Counted from the stretch's first letter, positions 46,796 to 57,328 are shown. The stretch is 64,000 nt of DNA from Streptomyces sp. SM10 (GCF_002910915.1 NZ_NEUF01000081.1:1-64000), one strand, 5' to 3'. Numbers and translations: made by a program. Notes: generated by a model from the sequence alone, not told the origin.

Positions 46796-49567
46796 ATGGA
46801 GAAACCGACTTCCCGGTGGCGGCACCGGCTGCCCCGCACCCCAGGCCGGTGGGCCGCGGTCGTCGCCGCCCTCGCCGTGCTCGTGGGTGCCGGTACCTGG
46901 ACCGCCGCCGCCGACGACAGCAAGCCGTCCGTGCACCGGCAGGACCGGATGATGAAGATGAACGGGGTGTCGGTCGACACCTCCTACTTCACCACCGGGG
47001 GCTCGGAACGCCGGCCGGCCGTCCTCATCGGCCACGGCTTCGGCGGCAGCAAGAACGACGTGCGTGCCCAGGCCGAGAAGCTGGCCGCCGACGGGTACGC
47101 CGTCATGACCTGGTCCGCCCGGGGCTTCGGGCGGACGACCGGGGAGATCACGCTCAACGCCCCCGACGCCGAGGTCAAGGACGTCTCCGGCCTCATCGAC
47201 TGGCTGGCCGAGCGCCCCGAGGTGGAGCTCGACGCGAAGGGCGACCCGCGCGTCGGAGTCACCGGGGCCTCCTACGGCGGCGCGATCTCGCTGCTCGCCG
47301 CCGGGTACGACGACCGGGTCGACGCCATCGCCCCGGTGATCAGCTACTGGAACCTCGCCGACGCGCTCTTCCCGGACGGGGTGTTCAAGAAGCTCTGGGC
47401 CGGGATCTTCGTCAGCTCCGGCGGCGGCTGCGAGCGGTTCTCGAAGCAGCTCTGCGAGATGTACGAGCGGGTCGCGGTCAGCGGCAAGCCGGACGCCGCC
47501 GCGCGGAAACTCCTGACGGAACGTTCCCCCGAGGCCGTGGCCGACCGCATCGACGCACCCGCACTGATCGTCCAGGGACAGAGCGACTCGCTCTTCCCGC
47601 TGAGCAACTCCGACGCCATGGCCAAGGCCGTCAAGGCCAACGGCGCTCCCGTCTCCGTCGACTGGATCGCCGGCGGCCACGACGGCGGTGACGACGAGGG
47701 CGACCGTGTCCAGGGCCGGGTCGGCGACTGGTTCGACCGGTATCTGAAGGAGGACAGGGGCGCCGACACCGGGCCGGGATTCCGTGTGACCCGGACCGGA
47801 GGCGTCGACTCCACCGACGGTGCCGCCCTGAAGCGCGGCGCGAGCAGCGCCACCTACCCCGGGCTCACCAGCGGCAGCCGGAAGATCGCCCTGACGGGCG
47901 CCGGTCAGCAGTCCGGTGCGGGGCAGCCCGGCATGACACCCGGCGGGCAGGACTCCTCCCAGGAGGCCCCCACGACCGGCGGACAGGGCGGCGGGGGCCG
48001 GAGCGCACCCGCCGACGGCCTGACGCAGACCTTCCGCAACCCCGCCGGGGCCAACCCGCCCTCCGTCTCCGCCGTCCCCGGCATCGGGGGCGGGCTCTCC
48101 CAGCTGTCCTCGCTCGGAGTCGGGCTCTCCCTCGACTTCCCCGGGCAGTACGCGCGCTTCGAATCGGCCCCGCTGAAGAACACCGTCCGCGTCACCGGAT
48201 CACCCACGGTCCGCGTGAGCGTGAAGGCCGACCAGGGCGACGCGGTGCTGTTCGGCAAGGTCTACGACGTGTCGCCGGACGGGAAGCAGCAGGTGCTGCC
48301 CTCCCAGCTCGTCTCCCCCTACCGGATCACACCCGAGGAGCAGGGCAGGCCCGTCGAGCTGGCCCTGCCCGCCGTCGACCACGAGGTCGAGGCCGGGCAC
48401 CGGCTCCGCCTCGTGCTCTCCGCCACCGACCTCGCCTACGCGTCGCCGGCCGAACCCGCGACGTACACCGTCTCCCTCGACGGGCCGCTGAGCGTGCCCA
48501 CCGCGCCCGACGTGAAGACCGCGGCCGCCACGCTTCCCTGGTGGACCTGGGGCCTCCCCGCCGCCGCGCTCGTCATCGCCGCCGCGCTCCTGCTCACCGC
48601 GCGCCGGCGCACCGCGACACCCGTCCCCGACCCGGCCCTGACCGAGGTGCCGCTGCAGATCACGGACCTGTCCAAGAAGTACGCGAAGTCCGCCGACCGG
48701 TACGCCGTGCGGGACCTCGGATTCCGCGTCGAGAAGGGGCAGGTCCTCGGACTCCTCGGACCGAACGGCGCGGGCAAGACCACCACCCTGCGCATGCTCA
48801 TGGGGCTCATCACCCCCGACGCCGGTGAGATCCGCGTCTTCGGGCACGCGATCCGCCCCGGGGCACCCGTGCTGTCCCGCGTGGGGTCCTTCGTCGAGGG
48901 CGCCGGCTTCCTCCCGCACCTGTCGGGCCGCTCCAACCTGGAGCTGTACTGGCAGGCCACCGGGCGCCCCGCCGGGGACGCCCACATCGACGAGGCCCTG
49001 GAGATCGCCGGACTCGGCGATGCCCTCGCCCGCGCCGTGCGCACCTACTCCCAGGGCATGCGTCAGCGCCTCGCCATCGCCCAGGCCATGCTCGGCATGC
49101 CGGACCTCCTCATCCTCGACGAACCGACCAACGGGCTGGACCCGCCCCAGATCCGCGAGATGCGCGACGTGATGATCCGCTACGCGGCCGGCGGCCGGAC
49201 CGTGATCGTCTCCAGCCACCTCCTCTCCGAGGTCGAACAGTCCTGCACCCACCTCGTGGTCATGGACCGCGGGCAGCTCGTCCAGGCCGGCCCCGTCGGC
49301 GAGATCACCGGCTCCGGCGACATGCTGCTCGTCACCACCGCCGGCGAGGTCGCCGAACCGGTCGTGGAGAAGGTGGCCGCGCTCCCGGGCATCGGCTCCG
49401 CCGTCCGCACGGACGACGGCCACGGCCTGCTGGTCCGCCTCGACGGTGCCACCGCCGCCCAGCTGGTCTCCGAACTGGTGCGCCTCGACGTGCCGGTGAC
49501 GGGCGTCGGGCCGCACCGCCGCCTGGAGGACGCCTTCCTCACCCTCATCTCCCAAGGATCCGCATGA
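46796..49567 (+). CDS. Fusion of extracellular alpha/beta hydrolase (S15/PepX-like) and ABC ATPase
   Basis: A 923-residue, two-function membrane protein. A membrane segment at about 19-39 exports the N-terminal half: an alpha/beta hydrolase with HGFGGSK and nucleophile elbow GASYG (about 157-161), a Gly/Gln-rich linker (about 365-400) and a jelly-roll PepX C-terminal domain. A second membrane segment at about 581-600 returns the chain to the cytoplasm, where an ABC ATPase has Walker A GPNGAGKTT (about 655), signature YSQGMRQ, and Walker B LLILDEPT. The next gene overlaps by ATGA and codes the permease. Substrate unknown; the hydrolase may act on what the transporter moves. Confidence 0.9.
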   Translation: MEKPTSRWRHRLPRTPGRWAAVVAALAVLVGAGTWTAAADDSKPSVHRQDRMMKMNGVSVDTSYFTTGGSERRPAVLIGHGFGGSKNDVRAQAEKLAADGYAVMTWSARGFGRTTGEITLNAPDAEVKDVSGLIDWLAERPEVELDAKGDPRVGVTGASYGGAISLLAAGYDDRVDAIAPVISYWNLADALFPDGVFKKLWAGIFVSSGGGCERFSKQLCEMYERVAVSGKPDAAARKLLTERSPEAVADRIDAPALIVQGQSDSLFPLSNSDAMAKAVKANGAPVSVDWIAGGHDGGDDEGDRVQGRVGDWFDRYLKEDRGADTGPGFRVTRTGGVDSTDGAALKRGASSATYPGLTSGSRKIALTGAGQQSGAGQPGMTPGGQDSSQEAPTTGGQGGGGRSAPADGLTQTFRNPAGANPPSVSAVPGIGGGLSQLSSLGVGLSLDFPGQYARFESAPLKNTVRVTGSPTVRVSVKADQGDAVLFGKVYDVSPDGKQQVLPSQLVSPYRITPEEQGRPVELALPAVDHEVEAGHRLRLVLSATDLAYASPAEPATYTVSLDGPLSVPTAPDVKTAAATLPWWTWGLPAAALVIAAALLLTARRRTATPVPDPALTEVPLQITDLSKKYAKSADRYAVRDLGFRVEKGQVLGLLGPNGAGKTTTLRMLMGLITPDAGEIRVFGHAIRPGAPVLSRVGSFVEGAGFLPHLSGRSNLELYWQATGRPAGDAHIDEALEIAGLGDALARAVRTYSQGMRQRLAIAQAMLGMPDLLILDEPTNGLDPPQIREMRDVMIRYAAGGRTVIVSSHLLSEVEQSCTHLVVMDRGQLVQAGPVGEITGSGDMLLVTTAGEVAEPVVEKVAALPGIGSAVRTDDGHGLLVRLDGATAAQLVSELVRLDVPVTGVGPHRRLEDAFLTLISQGSA

Positions 49568-50454
49568 GCTCCTCGACAGAGATCCAGGCCCTCGCCGAAG
49601 CCCCCGGATACCAGGCCCGCCGCACCCTGCCGCTCCGCGTGGAGGCGATGAGGCAGCTGCGCAGGAGGCGCACCCTCCTGATGGGCGGGGTGCTGGCGGC
49701 CCTGCCCTTCATCCTGATCATCGCCTTCGCCGTGGGCGGCACCCCCGGCGGCGGTGAAGGGGGTGGCGGCGGAGGCGGTTCGCGGATCAACCTCATGGAC
49801 GTGGCGACGGAGTCGGCGGCCAACTTCGCGGCGACCTGCCTGTTCGTCTCCGCCGGCTTCCTGCTCGTGGTGCCGGTGGCGCTGTTCTGCGGTGACACCG
49901 TGGCCTCCGAGGCGAGCTGGTCCTCGCTGCGCTACCTGCTCGCGGCCCCGGTGCCCCGGTCCAGGCTGCTGTGGAGCAAGCTCGTCGTGGCGCTCGGGTT
50001 CAGCCTCGCCGCGATGGTGCTCCTGCCGCTCGTCGCTCTGGGCGCGGGAGCCGCCGCGTACGGCTGGGGGCCGCTGAAGCTGCCCACCGGGGGTGCGCTC
50101 GCCACGTCCGACACCGTGCCGCGCCTCGCTCTCGTCGTCGCCTTCGTCTTCGTCTCCCAGCTCGTCACCGCCGGACTGGCGTTCTGGCTGTCGACGAAGA
50201 CGGACGCACCGCTGGGCGCGGTGGGCGGCGCGGTCGGGCTCACCATCGTCGGCAACGTCCTGGACGCGGTCACCGCGCTCGGGAGCTGGCGTGAATTCCT
50301 CCCTGCGCACTGGCAGTTCGCCTGGGCCGACGCCCTCCAGCCCGATCTCGAATGGGGAGGGATGGCCAAGGGCGCGGCCGTATCGGTGGCCTATGCCCTG
50401 ATCCTGTTCGCTCTGGCATTCCGGGGGTTCAGTCGTAAGGACATCGTGTCCTGA
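49564..50454 (+). CDS. ABC-2-type transporter permease
   Basis: A 296-residue membrane protein with about six hydrophobic segments and a Gly-rich extracellular stretch near residues 60-75 (GGGEGGGGGGGSR). It is coupled to the hydrolase/ATPase fusion by an ATGA overlap, so the two form one exporter. The N terminus is cytoplasmic with YQARRTLPLRVEAMRQLRRR (20 residues), typical of ABC-2 permeases that pair with short ATPases. Confidence 0.87.
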   Translation: MSSSTEIQALAEAPGYQARRTLPLRVEAMRQLRRRRTLLMGGVLAALPFILIIAFAVGGTPGGGEGGGGGGGSRINLMDVATESAANFAATCLFVSAGFLLVVPVALFCGDTVASEASWSSLRYLLAAPVPRSRLLWSKLVVALGFSLAAMVLLPLVALGAGAAAYGWGPLKLPTGGALATSDTVPRLALVVAFVFVSQLVTAGLAFWLSTKTDAPLGAVGGAVGLTIVGNVLDAVTALGSWREFLPAHWQFAWADALQPDLEWGGMAKGAAVSVAYALILFALAFRGFSRKDIVS

Positions 50455-50580
50455 CCTTGACGTTCCGCCACGTCAGCGCCCCTCGTTGCACCATCGAGAC
50501 GCTTCCGCAACGCTTCTGACGACTCCGCCCGGCCCCCTCACACGTCACATTCACAGATGTCGACGACGTGGGGGGTACGA

Positions 50581-52182
50581 ATGGAACGCAGGACGAGGAC
50601 CTATCGGGGCGCGCTGGCTCTGCTGCTGGGCGGTGTCCTGATCACGGGATGCGCCGCGTCGGGTGACGGCTCCGCGACATCGGCCGACCGCAGCACCGGC
50701 AAGGGCGGGCCGGCCGGGGGCAGGCAGCCCGCCCCCGGCGCCCCGTCCGCCGCACCCGGCCAGCGGGAGGGCCGGGGAAGCGAGGCGGAGCAGGGCACGG
50801 CCCGGGAGGACGTGGCGCCGGACTACCTGTCGACCTTCGCGCTCGACGTGGACACCGCCAGTTACGGATACGCCCGCCGCACCCTGGGCGACGGGCGGCT
50901 GCCCGCGGCCGACACGGTGCGCCCGGAGGAGTTCGTCAACAGCTTCCGCCAGGGCTACGAGCAGCCCGAGGGCAACGGCTTCTCCGTGAACGTCGACGGC
51001 GCCCGGCCCGGCGCGGGGGCAGCAGCCGACTGGTCACTCGTACGCGTCGGACTCGCCACCAGAACGGCCTCCGACACCGGTGAACGCCCTCCCGCCGCAC
51101 TCACCTTCGTCGTCGACACCTCCGGATCGATGGCCGAACCCGGCCGCCTCGACCTGGCGAAGACCTCGCTCACCATCCTCGCCGACGAGCTGCGCGACGA
51201 CGACTCCGTCTCCCTGGTGACCTTCAGCGGCCAGGCCGAGACCCGGCTGCCGATGACCCGTCTCCAGGGCAACCGCACCAAGATCAGGGACGCCATCGAG
51301 GAGATGGAACCCGCCGACTCCACCCATGTGGCGGCCGGCGTCGAGGTGGGCTACCGCGAAGCGGTCAAGGGCCACCGCGAGGGCGCCACCAACCGTGTCG
51401 TCCTGCTCTCCGACGCTCTCGCCAACACCGGTGAGACGGACGCCGACGCGATCCTGGAACGCATCGGTGACGCCCGCGAGGAGTACGGCATCACCCTGTT
51501 CGGCGTCGGGGTCGGCAGCGACTACGGCGACGCGCTGATGGAACGCCTCACCGACAAGGGCGACGGCAACACCACCTACATCGCCGACGAGGCCCAGGCG
51601 AGGAAGGTCTTCGTCGACCAGTTGCCCGCCCACGTCGAACTGCGCGCCCGGGACGCCAAGGCCCAGGTGGAGTTCGACCGCAAGACGGTCAAGCAGTTCC
51701 GGCTGATCGGCTACGAGGACCGCAAGGTCGCCGACGAGGACTTCCGCGATGACAGCGTCGACGGCGGCGAGGTCGGCCCCGGTCACACGGTGACCGCGCT
51801 CTACGCCGTGCGGCTCCGCGAGGGCGCCTCCGGACACGTGGCGACGGCGACGGTGCGCTGGCTGGACCCGAAGACGCGGAAGGCCCACGAGGAGACCGGG
51901 TCCGTGGAGACGGGCGCGATCGGCGGGAAGCTCTGGGACGGCGCCGGTGCGCGGCTCCAGGTGACGGCCGTGGCCGCGTACTTCGCGGACACTCTGCGCG
52001 GCGGCGACCTCCCTGGCACCCCCGCGCTCGGCACCCTCGCCTCCCGGGCACGGAAGCTGGCGGCCTCCACCGAGGACAGCTCGGTGGCGAAGCTCGCGAC
52101 GGCCATCGAACAGGCCGACCGGATCAGGAACGGAGCCGGCGACGAACCGCCGGGCGACGGGGGCGAGGGTGAGCTCGGCTGA
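50581..52182 (+). CDS. VWA-domain lipoprotein
   Basis: A 533-residue secreted lipoprotein. The signal peptide ends in LITGC with Cys24 lipidated. After a disordered linker comes an N-terminal YfbK-like region (YLSTFALDVDTASYGYARR, then VRPEEFVNSF), a von Willebrand A domain with the metal-site motif VVDTSGSMAEPGR (DxSxS), and a C-terminal DUF3520-like part. ATG 50581 follows GGGGG. VWA proteins bind ligands through the metal site; the partner is unknown. Separate from the upstream transporter by 126 bp. Confidence 0.9.
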   Translation: MERRTRTYRGALALLLGGVLITGCAASGDGSATSADRSTGKGGPAGGRQPAPGAPSAAPGQREGRGSEAEQGTAREDVAPDYLSTFALDVDTASYGYARRTLGDGRLPAADTVRPEEFVNSFRQGYEQPEGNGFSVNVDGARPGAGAAADWSLVRVGLATRTASDTGERPPAALTFVVDTSGSMAEPGRLDLAKTSLTILADELRDDDSVSLVTFSGQAETRLPMTRLQGNRTKIRDAIEEMEPADSTHVAAGVEVGYREAVKGHREGATNRVVLLSDALANTGETDADAILERIGDAREEYGITLFGVGVGSDYGDALMERLTDKGDGNTTYIADEAQARKVFVDQLPAHVELRARDAKAQVEFDRKTVKQFRLIGYEDRKVADEDFRDDSVDGGEVGPGHTVTALYAVRLREGASGHVATATVRWLDPKTRKAHEETGSVETGAIGGKLWDGAGARLQVTAVAAYFADTLRGGDLPGTPALGTLASRARKLAASTEDSSVAKLATAIEQADRIRNGAGDEPPGDGGEGELG

Positions 52183-52190
52183 GACGGCCG

Positions 52191-52228
52191 ACGGGCCCGG
52201 CAGCGGATCGTTCCGCCGCCGGGCCCGT
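52191..52228. terminator. Bidirectional hairpin between converging genes
   Basis: A 16-bp stem, ACGGGCCCGGCAGCGG and its complement with one mismatch, with loop ATCGTT (52207-52212), lies in the 78-bp gap between the VWA gene and the rhamnose mutarotase gene. It would end transcription from both sides. Confidence 0.8.
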
Positions 52229-52260
52229 TCTGTTCCCGCCACGTCCTCCCGGGCACCCGC

Positions 52261-52575
52261 TCAGGCCAGGTGGAACACCTCGGTCAGCGGGACCATCGCC
52301 TCGTCGGCGGCCTCCGACCGCTCGAAGAACTCGCCCATCTCCCGCTGCCACCGGGCGTTGACGTCCGTCGCCGCCATCGCCTCCCGGGCCGCGTCGAAGT
52401 CCTCCGTCTCCAGATAGCCGACCAGCAGGCCGTCCTCGCGCAGGAACAGCGAGTAGTTGTGCCAGCCCGCCTCCGACAGCGCGGCCAGCATGTCCGGCCA
52501 CACGGCGGCATGGCGCTCGCGGTACTCGTCCTTGCGGTCCTCACGGACCTTCAGCAGAAAGCAGACGCGCTGCAC
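52261..52575 (-). CDS. rhaM: L-rhamnose mutarotase
   Basis: A 104-residue ferredoxin-like fold enzyme interconverting alpha- and beta-L-rhamnose. RVCFLLKVREDRKDEYRERH (20 residues) with His, AALSEAGWHNYSLFLREDGL (20 residues) and ARWQREMGEFFE are typical, and the size is exactly that of RhaM/RhaU. The GTG start at 52575 has GGGGGA upstream. It is the last gene of the rhamnose import operon. The kinase and isomerase of the pathway are not nearby. Confidence 0.92.
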   Translation of the reverse strand: MQRVCFLLKVREDRKDEYRERHAAVWPDMLAALSEAGWHNYSLFLREDGLLVGYLETEDFDAAREAMAATDVNARWQREMGEFFERSEAADEAMVPLTEVFHLA

Positions 52576-52592
52576 GGAGCGGGTCCCCCTGA

Positions 52593-53678
52593 TCAGAAGT
52601 CGAAGGTGTCGATGTTCTTGGAGTCGAAGACCGTCGGCTCGCCGAGGATGACCTCGCCGTCCTTGCCGATCGTGTACTCGCCGAGCTTGCCCGCCTCGAA
52701 CTTCTCGCCCTCCGCGCCCGTGATCTGCCCCGACGCCAGCGCGGCGGCCGCGTACGACCCGAGGTAGCCCAGCTCCTGCGGGTTCCAGAGCGAGAACTGC
52801 TCGACGGTGCCGTCCTTGACGTACTTGCGCATCTGGTTCGGCGTGCCCAGCCCGTTGAGCACGACCTTGCCCTTGTACGAGGAGTCGCTCAGGTAGCGCG
52901 CCGCCGCGGCGATGCCGACCGTCGTGGGGGAGATGATGCCCTTGAGGTCGGGATAGGCCTGCATGAGGCCCTGCGTCTGCTGGAAGGACTTCTGGTCCGC
53001 GTCGTCGCCGTAGGCGACCTTGACCAGCTGCATGTCCTTGTACTCGGGGAGCTTCAGCTCCTCCTTCATGTACTCGATCCAGGTGTTCTGGTTCGTCGCG
53101 TTCTGGGTGGCCGACAGGATCGCGACCTTGCCCTTGTAGCCGATCTGCTCGCCGAGGTGCTGGACCAGGCTGCGGCCGATCTCCTCGGAGCTCGCCTGGT
53201 TGATGAAGAGCTGGCGGCAGTCCTTCGCCGTGTCCGAGTCGTAGGCGACGACCTTGATGTCCTTCTTCATCGCCTGCTTGAGCGGGCCGCACACCGCGTT
53301 CGGGTCGTTCGCCGCGATGAGGATGGCGTCCTGGCGCTGCTGGATCAGGGTGTTGATGTAGGAGACCTGCGAGGAGGCGTTCGCGTCGGACGGGCCGACC
53401 TCCTTGCCCGTGCCGCCGTACTCCTTCGCCGCCGCTATACCCGCCTCGTCGACGATCTTCTCGTACGGGTTGTTGATCTGCTTGGGCAGGAAGCCGAGCT
53501 TCAGCCCCTTCTTCAGCGGCGCGTCCGGGTCGGCCTTCGCGGAGCTGCCGGCCTTCGCGCCGCCGCTCTCCGCGCTGTCCTTCGTGGTGCCGGAACAGGC
53601 GGTGAGGGCCAGGGCGAGGGAGACGGCGGTGGCTGCGGTCGCGACGGCGCGGCGCCCAGCGGCATTGCGGAGCATCAT
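52593..53678 (-). CDS. rhaS: Rhamnose ABC transporter substrate-binding lipoprotein
   Basis: A 361-residue sugar-binding lipoprotein. The signal peptide ends in LTAC with Cys28 lipidated, followed by a Gly/Ser/Ala linker. The mature protein is a type I periplasmic-binding fold (GFLPKQINNPYEKIVDEAGI, 20 residues; AILIAANDPNAVC; NGLGTPNQMRKYV). Similarity to RhaS proteins, and the mutarotase next to it, point to L-rhamnose. Two adjacent ATG codons (53678 and 53675) are possible starts. It lies 18 bp before rhaM. Confidence 0.9.
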   Translation of the reverse strand: MMLRNAAGRRAVATAATAVSLALALTACSGTTKDSAESGGAKAGSSAKADPDAPLKKGLKLGFLPKQINNPYEKIVDEAGIAAAKEYGGTGKEVGPSDANASSQVSYINTLIQQRQDAILIAANDPNAVCGPLKQAMKKDIKVVAYDSDTAKDCRQLFINQASSEEIGRSLVQHLGEQIGYKGKVAILSATQNATNQNTWIEYMKEELKLPEYKDMQLVKVAYGDDADQKSFQQTQGLMQAYPDLKGIISPTTVGIAAAARYLSDSSYKGKVVLNGLGTPNQMRKYVKDGTVEQFSLWNPQELGYLGSYAAAALASGQITGAEGEKFEAGKLGEYTIGKDGEVILGEPTVFDSKNIDTFDF

Positions 53679-53719
53679 GGCGGCGTGTGCCTTTCGGGGA
53701 AGGGGAGGTGGGACGGGGA

Positions 53720-54772
53720 CTACTGCTGGGATGCGGGGGTGTTCGCGGCCCGCCTGTGCCGTCGTTCGACGACGGTGGCGATGACCCGCGGGGTCAGGAC
53801 GGACGCCACGAGCAGCAGCCCGGTCACGATGACCTGCACCTCGTTGGCGATGTCGTTGAGCGTGAGCAGGTTCTTCAGCAGACCGATCAGCAGGACACCG
53901 GCGACCGCGCCGAAGAGCGTGCCCTTCCCGCCGTCGAAGTCGATGCCGCCGAGCAGGACGGAGGCGATGACGAGCATCTCGAAGCCGAGTCCGTTGTCCG
54001 CGCGGGCACTTCCGTACCTGAGGGTGAAGACGATGCCGGCGAAGGCGGAGAACAGCCCGGTCACGACGAAGAGCAGCAGCTTGATCCGCTTGACCCGGAT
54101 GCCCGCGAAGTAGGCGGCCTCCTCCTGGGCGCCGATCGCGAAGAGGGAACGGCCGAACCCGGTGGCGTGCAGCACCACCGCGGTGACGGCGGCCAGGACG
54201 ACGAAGAGCAGCACCGGATAGGTGAGGAAGGTCCCGGGGACGGTCGTGGTGTCGACGGCCCAGTCCGCGTACACCCGGGGAAAGTCCGTCACCGCGTCGC
54301 TGCCGAGCGCCACCGAGGCCAGGCCACGGTAGAGCGCCAGGGTGCCGATCGTCACGGCCAGGGAAGGCAGACCCACCCTGGTGACCAGCCAGCCGTTGAG
54401 GAGACCGCCCGCGACGCCCACCAGGAGCACCACCGGCACGATCGACTCGAAGGCCCACCCGGCCTCCCACAGCGCGCCCGTCAGGGCGCTGCCCAGGCCC
54501 AGCATGGAGGCCACCGACAGGTCGACCTGCCCGGCGACGACCAGAAGCGTCATCGGCAGGGCGATGAGGGCGACCTCGGCGATGTCGTTGAAGGCGAACG
54601 CGAGGTTCTCGGTCGAGCCGAAACCCTCCGTGCTGCCCAGCCCGACGACGAGGACCGCCACCAGCAGCACACCGACCGCCGTGTCCCAGCGCAGCGCCAG
54701 ACTGCGCACCGGAGAGGCGTTCTTGGCGGCCCGCGGGGAGGAGGCCGGTTTCGTGTCAGGCGCCGTGGTCAT
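53720..54772 (-). CDS. rhaQ: Rhamnose ABC transporter permease
   Basis: A 350-residue inner-membrane permease of the RbsC/AraH type, with 8-10 hydrophobic segments and VDLSVASMLGLGSAL, the family motif following the third helix. LASVALGSDAVTDFPRVYAD marks the large loop. The start ATG 54772 overlaps the upstream permease stop by 17 bp, so both are translated from one mRNA. Confidence 0.87.
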   Translation of the reverse strand: MTTAPDTKPASSPRAAKNASPVRSLALRWDTAVGVLLVAVLVVGLGSTEGFGSTENLAFAFNDIAEVALIALPMTLLVVAGQVDLSVASMLGLGSALTGALWEAGWAFESIVPVVLLVGVAGGLLNGWLVTRVGLPSLAVTIGTLALYRGLASVALGSDAVTDFPRVYADWAVDTTTVPGTFLTYPVLLFVVLAAVTAVVLHATGFGRSLFAIGAQEEAAYFAGIRVKRIKLLLFVVTGLFSAFAGIVFTLRYGSARADNGLGFEMLVIASVLLGGIDFDGGKGTLFGAVAGVLLIGLLKNLLTLNDIANEVQVIVTGLLLVASVLTPRVIATVVERRHRRAANTPASQQ

Positions 54773-55808
54773 GACGGGCGTTCCTCTTCCTCAGTGCGGC
54801 GGTCATCCGCAGGTTCACGATCCGGTCGACGCTGATGGCCAGCAGCAGGAGGGCACCGGTGATCGCGCCCTGCCAGAAGGAGTCCACCTTCAGCACGACC
54901 AGGACGCTGCCGATGGTGGTGAGCAGCAGGGCGCCGAGCGCGGCGCCCCAGACCGTGCCCGTGCCGCCGGTGATCGCGACGCCGCCCACGACGACGGCGC
55001 TGACGACGGTCAGCTCCCAGCCGTGCGCGTTGTCCGCGACGACCGTGCCGAAGCGGGCCAGCCACAGCGCACCGGCGAAGCCCGCCACGGCCCCGGAGAA
55101 GGCGTACGCGGCGAGCACCCGGCGGCGGATCGGGATACCGGCGAGCCGGGCCGCCTCGGGGCTCGACCCGATGGCGTAGAGCTCACGTCCCGAGCGGTAG
55201 CCGCGCAGGAAGTAGGCGGTCGCCGCGAGCAGGACGACGGCGATGAGCGGCAGGTACGGGATGCCGAGCAGGCTGCCGCTGCCGAGCCCCAGGACGGCGT
55301 CCGGCACGTCGGATGCGCTGATCTGCTCGCCCTTGGCCCACCAGTAGTCGACGCCCTGGATGACGTAGAGCATGCCCAGCGTGACGACGAGCGCGGGGAC
55401 CCTGGCGAAGCTGACGAGCGCGCCCGATACCAGCCCGCAGACGACGCCGATGGCGATGCCGAGCAGCATCACCGTCAGCACACCGTGGTCGCTCCCCGCG
55501 ACGAACCTGCCGCAGGCGAAGGCGGAGAGACCGACGACGGAGCCGACGGACAGGTCGATGTTGCGCGTGATCACGACGGCGGACTGGCCGACCGCGAGCA
55601 GCACCAGGATCGACGCGTTGAGCAGCAGGTCCTTGATGCCCTGGTCGGACAGGAAGCGCGGGTTGGCGAGGTAGGTGCCGAGGATCAGCAGGACCAGCGC
55701 CCCGGCGATGGAGATCTCGCGCGCCCGGAAGACCGCGTCCATGAGCGAGGAGGCGCTGCGCTCCGGAGCCTTCGCGGCGCCCGGGGGGCTCTCGATGGTG
55801 GTGGTCAT
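54756..55808 (-). CDS. rhaP: Rhamnose ABC transporter permease
   Basis: A 350-residue permease related to the one downstream; together they form the membrane channel. It has 8-10 hydrophobic segments and [15 protein letters not shown], the same family motif. ATG 55808 overlaps the ATPase stop. The C-terminal end is rich in Arg/His. The label P versus Q follows gene order and is not independently tested. Confidence 0.87.
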   Translation of the reverse strand: MTTTIESPPGAAKAPERSASSLMDAVFRAREISIAGALVLLILGTYLANPRFLSDQGIKDLLLNASILVLLAVGQSAVVITRNIDLSVGSVVGLSAFACGRFVAGSDHGVLTVMLLGIAIGVVCGLVSGALVSFARVPALVVTLGMLYVIQGVDYWWAKGEQISASDVPDAVLGLGSGSLLGIPYLPLIAVVLLAATAYFLRGYRSGRELYAIGSSPEAARLAGIPIRRRVLAAYAFSGAVAGFAGALWLARFGTVVADNAHGWELTVVSAVVVGGVAITGGTGTVWGAALGALLLTTIGSVLVVLKVDSFWQGAITGALLLLAISVDRIVNLRMTAALRKRNARHDHGA

Positions 55809-57328
55809 GCCGCTGCCCTCTCGTCGCGTCCGGTGGCCGCGGCCATGACCGACTCCTCGGTGGCGCTCTCGCGGGGGATCTCGGCGACGAGCCGGCCCTC
55901 GTGCATCACGAGGACCCGGTCGGCCATGCCGATGACCTCGGGGAGGTCGGAGGAGATCATCAGGACGGCGAGGCCGTCCGCCGCGAGCGAGGAGAGCAGT
56001 CGGTGGACCTCCGCCTTGGTGCCGACGTCGATCCCGCGGGTCGGCTCGTCGACGATCAGGACGGCGGGGTCCGTCGCCAGCCACTTGGCCAGGACGACCT
56101 TCTGCTGGTTGCCGCCGGACAGCACGCCCACGGTGTCGGCCAGCCGGTTGTACTTCAGCTGGAGGCGCACCGCCCAGTCGGCGGCCCGGTCGTGTTCCAG
56201 CGCCCGGCTGACGAGCCCGCGCTTGCGGACCTCGCCCAGGCCGGTGAGGCCGATGTTGCGCTCGATCGACATATCCATGACCAGCCCCCGCTGGCGCCGG
56301 TCCTCGGGTACGAGCGCCAGCCCGGCGTCCATCGCGGCGGTCGGCGAACCAGGGCGCAGGACCGTGCCCGCGACCTTCACCTCGCCCGCGTCGGCGCGGT
56401 CGACGCCGAAGACCGCCTGGGCGACCTCGGTGCGCCCGGCACCGACGAGCCCGGCGAGCGCGACGATCTCGCCGCGGCGGACGTCGAAGGAGACGTCGCG
56501 GAAGACGCCCTCGCGGGTCAGTCGGCGCACCGACAGGGCGACCTCGCCGACCTCGGCGACCTGCTTGGGGTAGAGGGCGTCGAGATCACGGCCGACCATC
56601 CTGCGCACCAGGTCGTCCTCGGTGAGCCCCTCCAGCGGCTCGGAGGAGATCCACCGGCCGTCGCGCAGGGTCGTGACGCGCTGGCACAGCTCGAAGATCT
56701 CCCCCAGGCGGTGCGAGATGAACAGCACCGCCGCGCCCTCGGCCCGCAACGCCCGGACGACGGAGAAGAGCCGGGCGGTCTCGCTGCCGGTCAGGGCGGC
56801 GGTCGGCTCGTCCATGATCAGGACGCGGGCGTCGAAGGAGAGCGCCTTCGCGATCTCGACGATCTGCTGGTCGGCGATCGACAGTCCGCGGGCGGGCCGG
56901 TCCGGCGCCAGATCGACCCCGAGCCTGCGCATCAGCGTGGCCGTGGTCTCGTGCACGGCCCTGCGGTCGATCCGGCCCAGGGACCGCCGGGGCTGACGGC
57001 CCATGAAGATGTTCTCGGCGATGGACAGGTCGGGGAAGAGCGTCGGCTCCTGGTAGATGACGGCGATGCCGGCGTCGCGCGCGTCCGCCGGGCCGTGGAA
57101 GACGACGGGTCGGCCGTCGAGGAGTACCTCGCCGCTGTCCGGGCGGTGCACTCCTGCGAGGGCCTTGATCAGAGTCGACTTGCCGGCGCCGTTCTCACCG
57201 GCGAGTGCGTGGGCCTCGCCGGGGAACAGCTGCAGGGACACGTCCTGCAGGGCCCGTACGGCACCGAAGGACTTGCTCACGCCCTTCAGGGCCAGGACCG
57301 GGGCCGGGTCCGGGGCGGACTGCTTCAT
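55805..57328 (-). CDS. rhaT: Rhamnose ABC transporter ATP-binding protein (two ATPase domains)
   Basis: A 507-residue CUT2-type sugar ATPase containing two fused nucleotide-binding domains. The first half has Walker [10 protein letters not shown], signature LSIADQQ and Walker B VLIMDEPT; the second has [11 protein letters not shown] in place of Walker A, LSGGNQQ, and VLIVDEPT. The degenerate second P-loop is normal for the family. ATG 57328 starts the operon rhaTPQSM, which is preceded by a promoter with a LacI-type site. Confidence 0.9.
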   Translation of the reverse strand: MKQSAPDPAPVLALKGVSKSFGAVRALQDVSLQLFPGEAHALAGENGAGKSTLIKALAGVHRPDSGEVLLDGRPVVFHGPADARDAGIAVIYQEPTLFPDLSIAENIFMGRQPRRSLGRIDRRAVHETTATLMRRLGVDLAPDRPARGLSIADQQIVEIAKALSFDARVLIMDEPTAALTGSETARLFSVVRALRAEGAAVLFISHRLGEIFELCQRVTTLRDGRWISSEPLEGLTEDDLVRRMVGRDLDALYPKQVAEVGEVALSVRRLTREGVFRDVSFDVRRGEIVALAGLVGAGRTEVAQAVFGVDRADAGEVKVAGTVLRPGSPTAAMDAGLALVPEDRRQRGLVMDMSIERNIGLTGLGEVRKRGLVSRALEHDRAADWAVRLQLKYNRLADTVGVLSGGNQQKVVLAKWLATDPAVLIVDEPTRGIDVGTKAEVHRLLSSLAADGLAVLMISSDLPEVIGMADRVLVMHEGRLVAEIPRESATEESVMAAATGRDERAAA

